Of a stretch of 64,000 bases of DNA, positions 1 to 13,400 are shown in pieces (the stretch's first letter is position 1; the number at the start of each line of letters is the position of its first letter). The translations under genes and the position numbers were made by a program. The stretch spans positions 408,042 to 472,041 of the forward strand of contig NW_019774681.1 of NCBI RefSeq assembly GCF_001039355.2. The letters are read 5' to 3'. This DNA comes from Lingula anatina (taxonomy: Eukaryota; Brachiopoda; Lingulata; Lingulida; Lingulidae). Below the pieces are notes generated by a model that did not search any database, was not told the origin of the DNA, and saw nothing but the letters and a program-made list of their open reading frames with translations.

Positions 1-203
1 TGAGGCATACTAAAGAAAGCAATTAAACGGTTACAGTACTGGAACATTTAATTTCTCATCCAAAGGAACAGCTTCCTGAAAAAGTGTTTTCTAAGTGACT
101 CCTTCCATGCTGAAAGGACATAAACTGATTCAATTTTTAGTTCAATTTTTGGAAAAAAACTTTGAATTCCAAAACTCAAAGAATGCAACCCCACAAATCT
201 CAC

Positions 204-1420
204 CTCTCCATACTTCTGTACTTCATTTGGCTTATCTGGCCAGTATGGAAAACATTTTTCTTTTCCAGCTTCCTGTAAGAGAAAGATTATTAAGACTTTT
301 AAAGCTATATAATCATTTCAAACATATTTCACCTGTTAAGGATTGCTCATATTGTTACACTTTCAACAATAAGTGCAGGATAAAGGTATTTGATTTCATC
401 GCAAAATTAGCAATAATAAATATAAATAAAATAAAAAGAAATCAAAATAAATTATAGTAATTCTGATATTTTGAATTTATTAAAAAAAATCAGTTAGAAC
501 AAACAATCAAATATAATGACAGTTTGGGGATAAACTGTTAAAAAGAGGAAAATCTTTTATGTATATAAAATCTACCAACGTACCATCAGTTCAGTCAACA
601 TGGATATCACTTGGACGTCCCACTCCCATACAAGCTGCCAGAAGTCACCTGCAGTTTTAGCCATTGGAGCTTGGGTGGCAATGTACCAGAAGTCTTCCTT
701 CCTAATCTTCAGCTATAGTATGGAGAACACAGCTATTAGATATCACATTGTGCAACTCCCTATGCTAGCGCAAATGCAACTTATTCATTTTACAAATATT
801 AAAAAGCATGAAGTCTTCCTAATCTTCAGCTACAGTTTAGAGAAAACGACTACGTATTAGATATCAAATTGTGTAACTCTCAATGCTAAAGCAAATGCAA
901 TGTTTTCATCTTCAGCTACAGTACATAAATTCCATGCAACTTATTCATTTTACAAATATTAAAAAGCATGAAGTCTTCCTAATCTTCAGCTACAGTATAG
1001 AAAAAACGACAACGTATTAGATATCAAATTGTGTAACTCTCAATGCTAAAGCAAATGCAATGTTTTCATCTTCAGCTACAGTACATAAATTCCATAACTG
1101 GTATATATATTTTAATAACTTAAATCCACACATTTAATTAATTAATTTAATCTCTTTTTGCTTTCCCCCTACACAATTCAACAAATTGTACAAAATGTCA
1201 CCTTTATATGTGATGCATTGATATATCCAGTCTTGTTCTCCTTGGTGGGTTTTAACTTCACTCTGTTCTCTTCATATGGGACCACATCCTTGAATCTGTT
1301 TCTGTCAGTATTTTCCTCTTTAAGCGCAGTGCTGCAATCGCTTTTAGCCTTTCTCTTTGGCAGTTTTTCGTACTCAACAAAAACTTGACCCTCTTCTAAC
1401 TTGTTCTCTAAAATTTTTCT
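204..1420 (-). other. PTPN14/21: Phosphatase-domain exons (N-terminal half) of PTPN14/21-like
   Basis: Exon 1202-1420 encodes [18 protein letters not shown] and then [26 protein letters not shown], the first conserved motifs of classical PTP domains. Exon 584-697 encodes [11 protein letters not shown] and [18 protein letters not shown]; classical PTPs usually have YIATQGP, so a glycine is replaced by alanine. Exon 204-272 encodes [15 protein letters not shown], the YWP segment, with acceptor cttacag and donor GAG|gtgaga. The WPD loop, HCSAGVGRTG loop and Q loop should lie in exons left of position 1, so catalytic competence cannot be judged here. The acceptor of exon 584-697 sits beside a tandem duplication (see repeats). 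Confidence 0.88.
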
Positions 1421-4400
1421 CTGAAAATAGACGTTTAATGGTACTTTTTAAAAACTTTCACATGGCATTGACTTCAATCTAACTTTTTGGTGTGAAGAAA
1501 TTATATAAAGCCATAAGCAGTATAGGAAGGTTTACACATTGTAAAAATGATTTATTATATAACTATCTGGCTATAGCAACACCATGCTGCTCTCACAACA
1601 GACAAACATTCTGTTCCTTCTGACTCATCAACTATAATAAATGATATGTCAGTGAAAATTTGCCCCGTCATAAGTTGCGAAAAGACCTGTCAAGGAAGGG
1701 AATTGTTTCACATTACAGCATCAAATGCACTGCCAGTCTCAGTGAAACTTTGCTAAATATTTAACGGTATTAAACATTTTGTGGTTTTCAAATTTCCTAA
1801 TGAGCAATTTTGGGTGTGTGGATTTTTTTGGGGGGGGAGGGGAATGCCTGTCAGCTTTTTTTGTTTCGTGGTGCATAACTGGAGCTCATTTCAGGTCAAG
1901 TAAATATCGACATGCAAAACGGGCCTTGTTTATTTCTGAAAAACAAGTTCGTCTGTGACATCATCTTGAGTGAAGTAACACATTTCTGAATACTTTTTAC
2001 ACATACTTTGATTTTTCAAGTTGGTGAAAGTGGGCCATGTTAAAAAGCAAGGCAGATGTTATCTGAATCTGAAAATACAGTCACATTTGTGCAGTACTGT
2101 TTGCACACACAAGACTGAAAAAAAAAAAAAAAAAGGTTCAGTGCATCATTTGGGGGGGGGGGGGGGGGTATATAAAGAGACATACTTTTTGTTTGAATTA
2201 AAAAAAACAGTTCACTTACTCTTTCATCCTTGGGAGCCCTGGCTTCATCATTCTGCTGTGCTTTTAGTGTTGGCCTTGACACTGTAAGCCCATTCATCGC
2301 AGCCAGGCGAAGGGGGCCAATACTTCTGTGCTTCAACTCAGAGTCCTGAAAAATATATATATTAAGTGTTACTAAAATAACTTAATGTTACCATTTCAGT
2401 CCACTCATAGTGATAACCACCACATCTAATTTACTAAAGTCAACACCATAACAGTCTGAAATTCTATCTCCAGTGGAAGGTTTATGCTCATGCTAGCTAG
2501 CCCAAGTCTTTTCTTGTCCAATACAATCACTTTTTTACCCATTAAATACAAAACAGAAGTCTGTCAAATTACTTTGGTAAACCAAATCCATAGTAATACC
2601 TCGATAGAAATGACTTTTGGTGAAAATGAGCCATTTGCCAAGCTGTGGCTTCTGTTTGCAGTGATATTACAGTGTACAAATATGGCTGACCCTTAAGTAA
2701 GTGTATACACATACTTGTCATGGAAAAAGTGTTGAAAGTTAATCCAATCACAGCCAGGCTACTCTGAGCATTTGTTCCTGATGGAAATAACATTAGTGCC
2801 CAAAATACTGCTAGTAAACTAAATTACTGTGAAAAAGGAGACTTCTTGGAATTTGTTATGAGGCCTTTGATTGTTTAAAAGAAGGAGTGCCTAGGACCCT
2901 TGTAAACTGTAAGAAGTCTGAAAAATAGCAGCGCTGTCTGAATTTTAATATTATTCTGTAACTTGATTTGTCTGGGTCAACAAATCCCCCATTACATCAC
3001 ACTGCACACTTCAGTCCTATATTGATCAACTTTTCTTTCCCACAGCATTTTACTAATATAGATCTCAGATGAGAAGAGGGAAAAAATAACAAACAGATCA
3101 GCAATAAGGCTTTTGAATTTTGACCCACATTCAAAAGAAGTCTTTTCAACCTACCTGTCAATAATTGAAGCTGTCCAATTGAAATGTGACAAGACAACAT
3201 CACCTTACATGTTTAAATCACTTTTCTTCTACAGCAGTTGATACATATATAAGTAATCCCAAACTGCCATTATAAAATGATCCTTGCCCTAGCTAATGTG
3301 CTTTAAAAAGTCCAAATGTCTTTCTCTCCAAATAACTTTCTATATTCTTAAACCTTAACAAGTAAACCGACCAAAACATCAATGTCAACTGCGTAGGAGC
3401 ATGATCTAATATTTACAACCAGTAGATAATCTAAAGTGCCTCAACATACCTTTATCTCACTTGACCTCTTTTGCTTCACCAAGGACATCCACATTAAGAT
3501 ATATTTCAACAAGAGTTCATAACCTGACTGTGCTGAGACAATAGTAAGCTAAGTGTGACTTAAAGTATATTCAACCTACCCACTAATAGCTCCAGTCCCG
3601 ATAAAAAAATAGAAACAGCTGATTTAGAGCAGCACCTAGTGTTGGCCTACTATTTTGTTGCAGACACGCGTGCATGACTTGTTCGCTAACTGGGCCAGCT
3701 TAAAAGAATCTGCAAACAATTTCAGACTTATTTCACACAGGGAGCTGGGCGAAGGATATCAAATATCACAACCATGAAGTCTGCAGCACACTGGCATGCC
3801 AAACAACAATGCACTACAACTATTACCCTTGTAGACTGCTGGTTAACATCAATTTTCTCCTCACATCAGACAGTCAAATTATGCACTGCAACCCCCTACT
3901 ATCACAGAAAACCAACAGAATCATTTTGCTTTTTAAGTTATTATTTCATGCCCCCCCCCCCCAAAAAAAACTGTCAAAACTATATGATAAGTCTTACACA
4001 TAGTAACTCGATGTCTGCTTCAAGAAAGCCAGAAGGAAATTCTTTCCATCGTGTCCCAAGCTGAGGTAATAGAGAGACCAGCACTCATGTACAAATCCTC
4101 ACCAGACAAACTATACTTCTCTCAATATGACAGCAAACAGATTTCCAATCCAGCTGTGATCACAGACTTTAACTATAAATAATTGATCATCTGATTCATG
4201 ACAAATAGCTTTGACAGAATTTAACCTCTACCATCATTGCCAAAGTATTTTTGCAATTAAATATAAAAATGATTTTTCTAATTGTGATCTCACACACCAC
4301 TTGGCATGATTTCAAACACACAGAAAAAATTGGGATTAGAAGTATCAAAATGTTATACCCAAGTCATGTCAACTTTTATCACCAGCTGTGACATCCAAGA

Positions 4401-7400
4401 GAACTGCCCTTCCACATATGTAATCAACAGTGATTGTTATAACAATATGTGTAAGCCAACAGCACAAACAGGAACTTATACCATCCATTATATTATGCTC
4501 CTTAAGCTTTCCTAATTATGTTTAACACTTGAAAAAGTAATCAGTTGAGATTGCATTACTAAAAACTGCACATAATTAGGTTGTGCTACTGTAGTACGTA
4601 ACTGATATAGATAAATAGGGTAAGAAATTTGAGAGAAAAAGTGGTTTTGTTGGAGCAGTACATAATAAAAGTGAAAGGACAAAAAAATTGTTAAAAACAA
4701 CATCAATGCAAATACCACACATCTAATACAAATATGCTGAAAACAGCTTGAGAACTTGATACCTATTGTACTATCAAACAATAACCCAAAATCAAACTTA
4801 ATCTCTAAGAGTTCTTCAAAGCACAAAAAAGAGACCAAAACAAAACCTACCTCATCTTCAGAACTGTCCATTTCAGTTTTCTTCTTACTCCTCCTCTTCA
4901 CATCCCCAAGAGGCCCAGGCCCCCCTTGCAGAACCCCATGACCAGAGGACGTAGTATCAATAGAACTGGACTTGGAATGAGATCTACCACCGGCGTCATC
5001 TTTATCCAGTGCCGTTACATCCAAACACTGTATACTCTCTTTGTCACTGTCATATGCTGTATTAGCAGAGCCAACTGTGAACTCCGCTTTACTGTCCTGT
5101 CCCTTAGCACCAGCTTCCTCAGGTGTCTGCTGTGCTGAAGATTTCACAGCCCCTGTCCCAACTGAGGCAGCCCTGCTCCTCTGCTGCACAATACTTTCAT
5201 CAAAGACTGGTGGCTTAATGCTCTTTGTGATAGCACTCGTGCTATCCTGACTGGAGTCACTGTAGTGGTAACTATGGCGTATGGCTGTGGCGGGGGCAGG
5301 GGCAGGAACGGCAACAGCTGAAGGATCCGACTTAGACCGAGACTTTCTTTCTCTCACATGAGGTCGGGTTTCCTCCTCAGGTTCCGAAAAATGTTCGTGA
5401 AAAGTTGCATCTGAGGCGTTGCTTTTCCTTTCTTCTTCCAGAAGATCAGGAGGAGGTGGCTCCCTCTCTCCACCCCCTTCACCATCGTCATCATCCTCGA
5501 ATTCAATAGGGACCTCATCAAATTTAAGATCTGCCAGATTTTCAAAACTTTTATACATTTTGTGATTCACTGCCACAGGCTCTGTGGTCACCACAGGTGC
5601 TGCCACCTGTGGGTCAGTCTGTGACACTAATGCTGCTCCATGATGAATATTAATCATGTTCTGCTGATCTTCAAAATTCTGATCTAGCGTGTGCTGTTCC
5701 AGGGCACTGACTTCACAAGTCTGTCCTGCCCTTACCTGTGTTGCCAGGTCATCAAAGCTGTGATACTGAGCATAGCTTGGAGGAGGGTGAGCGGGCACAG
5801 CATTGGGATTGATATTCCTTCTAGACACCAGGTCTGGGCTGTCACTGATAGTCCTTGCATTGGTCTGAGAGGCCAGATCGGGGGTGCTCCGACTGGGGCG
5901 GGGGTAGGGTGGGGGAGGTTTGAAACAGTAACTGGAGTCTGTTGTCACTAAGTGTGGAGGGCAGTAGGGAGGGGGCTGTGTCCCCTGGGTGTTCAGTTCG
6001 GGCGTGCTGACTGCAGGGTACATGTTCATGCTATTTACCCTATCAACAACGCTCCCCCTTTCCCCACTGCCCCCACCTCCACCACCACCATTATTTATAA
6101 CCACGTGTCCATTCCTGTGCCCTTGCCCCCGGACCAAGTTCACATACTGCTCCTGCATGTTGTATATGGATTCAGTTCGGATTTCAGGCTGACTGTAAGC
6201 CATGGTCTCGGGGTGAGAATACACCAAGGAGTCTCCAATATTTCCGCCTAGCATCCTTTGCTGCATCACCTGATCATAGCTAGGACTGGGCCTGTAGGCA
6301 GGGAGCAGCATCTGCCTGGGATCCTGCAGGCTAGTCTGTGATACTCCCAGGTGGGATTGGGAAGTCTGTGTGAGAGGGATTTGGTATGGGTTATTGCCCG
6401 CCATGACGTGGCCGTTGGCCTGCGTGGGAGGTTCCGTGTTCTGATCCAGGCTGTGCTGGGAGTGGCTGAAGTATTCCATCTGAGACATGGGATCACTCTG
6501 TGTGGAATCTGAAATAGAGTGGAAATGAGGAAATTTGAACTTTCAGGAAACTTCAAATTTTTAAAAATGATATTACTATTAAATCATTTTGAAAAAGAAA
6601 AGATGATTAATTGTTGTCAATAAAGATATATTCCTTTATCCTTTTTTTTCGTAGCCCATTTATAAATCATTTATAACTTTTGTCTTAAGGCATCTCTTTA
6701 TGTTGGTAAGTCTACCCAACATCTAACGTATTTAAAACTTTAAATTTAAGGCTAATTATTATCATTATCACTTTTATATTAAGATAATTCCACATATAAC
6801 TCTGAAATCTTTCTATCTTAGAATGAACAGGAATAGCAAAAATAAACTTGCATATACATTACAATACCTTTTCTTGAAAGACCTTTTTTTTAAAAAAAAA
6901 ACAACTTTCAAATTGTCACTATTGTTTAAAGAATAAATACTACTTTAAAGAGTATTTAAAACTATACAAATTGCACATGTCAAACAATTGAAATGCTAAA
7001 GATTCTAGTAGTATTTACCTTGGTGTTGATAAAGTTCTTCAGAAATCACAACTTTCTGGGTTGAATTTCCCTGAAATCGTAGAAAAAACATTAAGGATGG
7101 AATTTCTTCTTATATCAGATATCACTGCAAACTTCTGTAATACCATTCTTATCTGAAGATAACACCCTAATAATATGTAAATATCACTCACCCAAACGCA
7201 TTTTAAAATTTTCATTTTGATATCTTTTCAATCAATCCAAGCCAAACTAATTAATTAATTAAGTGCAGTCATTCAAAGGCTTTCACGGATGTATATGATC
7301 AATGGTGTAAACTGCAAAAACTTTAAAATACTGGTATGAACTATGAAAGATCTCTTGTTGTAGCACAGCTGTGGACAATCAAGTATAATTGGTCCAGATG

Positions 7401-10400
7401 GTGTGAGAATTAGATGCTCAACAGCAAATTCTAACATATTTATATGACAGAGCAGCTGATAAATTTGCATTTAAAATGTCCTTTGGTCACCCTCAGCTTC
7501 AGAAATAACTTGAAACAAACCTCCTCACTATAGCATGCCCTTATCGTTTCAAGTTACCTCTGACCAGTTTCGTTTTGACCTAGTTTATTGATCCATTAGA
7601 ATCCATGTTTTCAAGATCTTTCACCATAGTTTGGTGAAAACACTAATTGGATGAAAGTCTAGCTAGAAGTGGGTGCTTTTGGTCAGCATTTACAGGGATT
7701 ACTTCGCCAAAGACAGTAAATAATATTAACAAAAGTGACTGGTTTTTGCACTGGCCTATGTGATTAAAAGCAGATCTCAAGCACCTGTATAAAATCTAGG
7801 TCATAATTATATGTCATTAATGAGTTATATCAAACATCATGTATATATACAAACAAACAAAACAAATTACCATGTCTTGAATTTTCCCGTGTTGTTGAAC
7901 ACTCTGTTGTATGTCACTGAAAGAAAGATAAAAAAGAAAATGAAATTGCTTCATACTAATGCTCTGTCAACCAGAATGATTGATTACATTTTATTATCCC
8001 ACCCTTTGTGATTACCTGAGTGAAAATATAATTACAGTTAATTAACCATACCTTATGTTAGAGACAACTAGAGCTATCACTGAATACCATCAATAATAAT
8101 TGCAAATCTCGAGAAAACTTGGTAAATACAATATCACGTCTCATCAAAATCATATTAAATCATATTAAAGCTGACCCATTCTCAGAAAAATAAAGAACTT
8201 TTCCTGATATTTTCAGCTTTAAGATTTGTCCTCATGAAGGGAAAAATAACTGCTAATATGTTCTCCTGTTGTGTAACAGTACGAAAACCAAACATTCTGC
8301 TAAAAAGAACCTTGATTTTACTTATTGATTCATTTATGAAATACTTGCATAATTACATGATTACACAAAATTTGAGCAATGCAATAATTCTCCCATTGAA
8401 AGGCATCTTCTATGCCTTAAACTGTGCTTGCAGTGCATGAAATATCAGTTGCCTCCTACATATGAAAAATTGGTACAAGCTCTTTTAAGTAGTGCTTATT
8501 CATGGTTACTGTTCTTTAAATACTTACGGAATAGACTGGATTTCTCTTCTGAATAGGTCTTTCTCTTCAGTGGCTTCACTGATTCTAGAAATATGTCACA
8601 CATAAATGCAAGTCAACAAAAAAAGGTCATTACACTATAGATTGTTCCAAGTTTTCAGCTAAAATAAAGAATCAGAGAAGAACAACATGAATCAACCCGG
8701 ACACAGTATCCTCACTTCTTAAATCACAGAGATAGAGATATCATGCTGTTACACCTCATAACCTACTTGCACGGATATAAAATACCAATCTTAGAGCAAA
8801 ATCAGGCCAAGGAAATATTTGCCAATTGATTACTATATAGATCATTAATCAGTACGTCAACTTACTTGACCTCTGGTCCTACCACCTTGTAGAACTGATG
8901 TAGCTGCACACACATGTTCCAAGTGTATTTGGCAGTGTCCTGATCCTCCTAAAATATTTTTAGGCAACAAATTTTTTAATAATTAAAGATTAAGATGCTG
9001 TTTTTGTTTTAAAATATATGATAGGAATATGTGGTACGGGGCTTTAGTTTTGGAGGAAGACAAAAAAAAAAAAAAAAAAAAACAAAAAGGCAAATGAAAA
9101 GATAAATAAAAAACCAAAATGAATAATGAACAATTAGGATGATAATTCAATAATAAAAAATTGAACTTCCTTGGCCAATGTAAGATTACTGTAGTAGCTA
9201 GATCCAACTCCAGATATGCTTTGTGACCTCACCCTAACTGGGGAATGTTGCTTTATCAAATTTAAGACAAATATCAATATTACCATAGAAACACAGACTT
9301 GTCTCCTATCTTAATTTGACAAAAATGAAAAAGCTTACCTCGCCATTAATTCTTTGACATTTGGCTCATATCTTGGTTTATACAGATATTGAAAGTGACA
9401 TTAAAGAAAATGAGACTACAAAACAAATCCATTTATCTCCAAGGACCATTTGTTTTTACGCACCATTATATATTTGAGAGCCTTTGTGCCTTTCTCAGGA
9501 TGTATAAGAAAGAAATTTTTGTTGTAAGACATCTGTTTAACATCTTCCCAACTGAAATAGAAATGAGAACACACTTTTTAAAATCTACCAACTTAGGCTT
9601 CGTTCACATGGAATGTCTATTTTCTAAAAATCTATTTTCTATTCGCGCTATCTTATGATCACGGTCTGTGCCCTGAATATCCCGCCGCGTAATTACTGAC
9701 AGCGCGAGCCAGTTACTTATAGTAACTTATAGTAACTGGCTCGCGCTGCCAGTAATTACGCCGCGGGATATTAAGAGCACAGACCGTGATCATAAGACAT
9801 ACCGCGAATAGAAAATAGAATTTAGAAAATAGACATTGCATGTGAATGAAGCCTAAATCCAAGCTTGAACATAATAAATGTTAGACATTTGACCTTAAGG
9901 AAACTGAATGGTTTCTTATGACAACAGCCTATCTTTCATGATATTTCTGCCATTTAGCATGGTAACAGGTTTGCCTTCACCATCAGACAATAAAGATATT
10001 CCATAGTAAAGAATATTAAAAACATTGATTTTAAAACTTAAGAGTGATAAAAATATTGGAGTGGTTATAACTTTGAGTTTTAACTGTTATTTGAAGAATG
10101 TTTTCACCTCATAGTAAGACATAAAATAATTTTTCTATTAATCTAGCCAATACCTATAAGAAGTAATCAGCTCGTAATTTAAAGAATGTATTATTTTAAC
10201 ACATAAAATGATTTTTTGATCAATCTAATCAATACCTATAAGTTGTGATCAGCTCTCCACTCTTGTGTCTGACATAGATGCCATGGATAGATGTTCCTAA
10301 AAGAAGTTCTTTGCCACTGTCATCCTTGGAAAAGACAATATCACATTTCTCATAAAAAAACAAATTAAAGCTGGCACACTGAAGCTGTCAAATATCTACT

Positions 10401-13400
10401 TATAAATCCTCATGTTATGTAACAGTACAAATACAAGACATTTTGTTTAAAAAAATGTTGTAATTGGATGATAATACATTTATCACTTTTGTGAAAAAAC
10501 ATTGCAATTAAAAATGCCAATTCCAGGAAATCAGCTTTCAAACAAGCTAATTTTTTTCTCTTTTTTTCAGCACATGACCTTACAAACACAATAAAAATTA
10601 CCTTGGCAGTGTAATATTCTTGTCCAAAGCCATCTAACTGTTGGGCAAATTTAATGTATTCCATTTCTGCCATGACTGGTGGGAAGCCCTGCTGACTGCG
10701 ATGGGCGTTGGTGACCTCCTGTGTGAGACCCACCAAAACATGCTCATCCGTGGTCATATGCTGTAAAACAAGGCATCAGGCATGAAAGTTTGCTTATCAA
10801 CATCTTCGTACATCACATGTGACAACTAGAACAATGTATCTGCAAACTGTTAGGGAGGTTCCAATGGCACACCTCTTCTTGCAGCCAATTTGTAAAATGT
10901 CTTAGATAACTATTTCAATTTTCATGTTTATGTGCTCAGAAGGCCTCAGTAGTAAAACATGTAAAAAAATCCCTAATTTTGCAGCAAATAATTTTGCTTA
11001 CATCTTTTTTGTTGTCCATAGCATATTACACAAGTATAATTAGTACATGAAAAATTAATCTTTTTAAAGATTAAAATCTTTCAAAGATTTCATCATGACA
11101 AAACATTTTATTTGTAAGCATGTGGCAAGAATTGTAGTTCCATTATTCCAGATGTGCTTCTTTCGCTCGGGCCAGGCCTGCCAATAGTTATCAGGAGTTA
11201 TCAGGTCTTCAAAATTTACTGGTTCCAGAATCATCAATATACTATTATTTCGCATAGAAACAATACTTTTTGCACAGAAACCATTTCAACTTCTTCTGAT
11301 GGTAAAACAAATTGCTAGAAAGTTCATGCTTTGCTAACTTTGGTCATTTCTTGCTGATATAAGTCATGGAAATGTTATACTGATTCAAAATATTAGTGGC
11401 CAAAATTCAATTTTGGTTCTCCCAGCAGGAAAGTCACAGGCCACATCCAAGAAGGCTATTGGTTACTTTGTTCTCTTAAGTGAATCCTTTCACAGTACAA
11501 GAAAGGGTGGATGTCAAATGGAAAATGAAATACTAAATTAATGGGATGAGTAAGATATCCTCAAAGCTGTTGTAAACCCTGAGAAAGATCACGTTCTCTC
11601 AATCACAATGAACGCTGAATTTGTCATAGATCTGATTACTTTATGCCACAGCAGGAATCCTGACATTACAGGTTCAGAAAATCATTAAGCAATACAGGAA
11701 TCAGGGCTTTGTATCAATTACTTCAAGTCACCAGTGTAATCATTCATTTTTGGATCATTATCCTGAATGTTGTACTAGTGTGACATTAATCTACATCAAG
11801 TTGTAAGTTTATGCAACACAAACATGCCAAGAAAAAGAAAATTTTCAATAATTTATAAAAATAGTTGGAACATTATCTATCCAATAGTTAAGTACATAAA
11901 AAGAGTCCTGGCATACAAGGTAATATCACATGGTAGCACAGCTGACCCAAGAAATTCAAATACTTGCCTTTGGTAGTAAGACATACTCTTTTAAGTACTC
12001 CTGGCTATGTCTGTCACAGTCATGGTCACCAAACTCAGCTTAAAGAGAAAGATAAATTATGAAATCAATACACACAGCAATATATCTATAATAATTCATA
12101 TCAACAGAATTAATGGGATCTATTGACTTTTAAGTTTTCAGTAGCCTGCTTGATGACTACTGTTTATTGGGATGAGATTGCCATTTTGTGCAAAAATTAG
12201 AAAAAATATGGCATGGGGTCCAGAGGGGTTGACTAGACCAATGATATTTTTGGCTCCCAAAAAGTCAGAAATCTGCCAATAGTTGAAAAAAATCTCCCTG
12301 CATTTGCCACTGCCACAGTAAAATCCAAGGAACATGACTAGAAGCTGTGGTTTGTCTAAAGAGAAGTTTCAGTTGTTCAGCTATTTCATACCTTGTAGAC
12401 TGTAACTTGCCAGAAGCACTGCTTGCTCAGGGGCACAGGCTATGCGACCTTCTATTACATCATTTTTAATCTGTAGGAAGAACTGGTACCTGGAAAAAAA
12501 ACAGCAATCCAGTGAGTTCATCATTAACCCTAATGTTTATTTTTTGTCAGAAAAAGATGACTAAAAACATGCACAAATCTAAGTTGACATTGCTACTGCT
12601 TCTCAATTTTTATTTAGTTAGGTCAGTAAGAGTTGTCTTAACAAATTCAAATGATGACATTGAGGATATATTTTTACAGATGCAACTGCATCAAAAGTGA
12701 GATTTAATCTATTTAAGCAACAACATCTGCTTTCAAAAAAAAAAATAAATAAATAAATAAATAAAATAATAATAATAAATTAATTTTAAAAAATGCAGCA
12801 CAAGGCCTCAAACACAGCACATTTAGCCACATGTAGATCATTAAATACAACCAGCATTCTACATCATTTCAACGACCTTCATATCTTTTTGCAGTGACAT
12901 TAATGAACTTGGGAGTTTAACTGCAATGTACAGCTAGACTTCTGTACATGTATAGCCTGCAGCAGGTAGGAGTACAACCATCTATCAACATTCAAGCCCC
13001 TAGATGTCTGCCCTCTTGTCAGCAAGCACTCATTTCAACTGTGAAAAGTGGTAGATTCTGAGACAAGATAAAACTCGAGCACGAGCGCATAATTATTCCA
13101 ACCTCATGGTCTGGTGACTAAACCAGACACCTGAACTCTCAGTAAAAAAGAGTCAGAATGTGGAAAGAATGCGGATTATTTGCAGTTTGGCAAGAAAAAT
13201 ACTATTTACTCTTTTTATTCTATGTTTATTTATTAAGTCCTCAAATACCCTAAATTTCCAATCAGTTGAGCAGTGCAAAATATGTTTGCGCTGTAGAAGA
13301 AACTAGATAAATGAACAGTCAAAGCTGTGGATCAAAAAGCCCTTTGTATTTACTGTCCGTCATCTTCAGGGTTCTGTAAACTCCCCCCCCCCCCTTACTC

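Noticed and set aside
776-1095. Short direct repeats considered as a CRISPR-like array
   Set aside because: Only two adjacent 160-bp copies without spacers, in an animal intron.
4512-4850. Open frame continuing 113 codons past the long PTPN14/21 linker exon to a stop at 4512
   Set aside because: A strong donor (GAG|gtaggt) lies at 4849-4851, the tail loses the linker composition (it becomes hydrophobic, AT-driven), and the next exon joins in phase.
9860-10020. Minus-strand frame of about 30 codons (reading [15 protein letters not shown]) considered as the missing F3 exon
   Set aside because: No acceptor or donor fits the required phase and it does not resemble the FERM F3 lobe.
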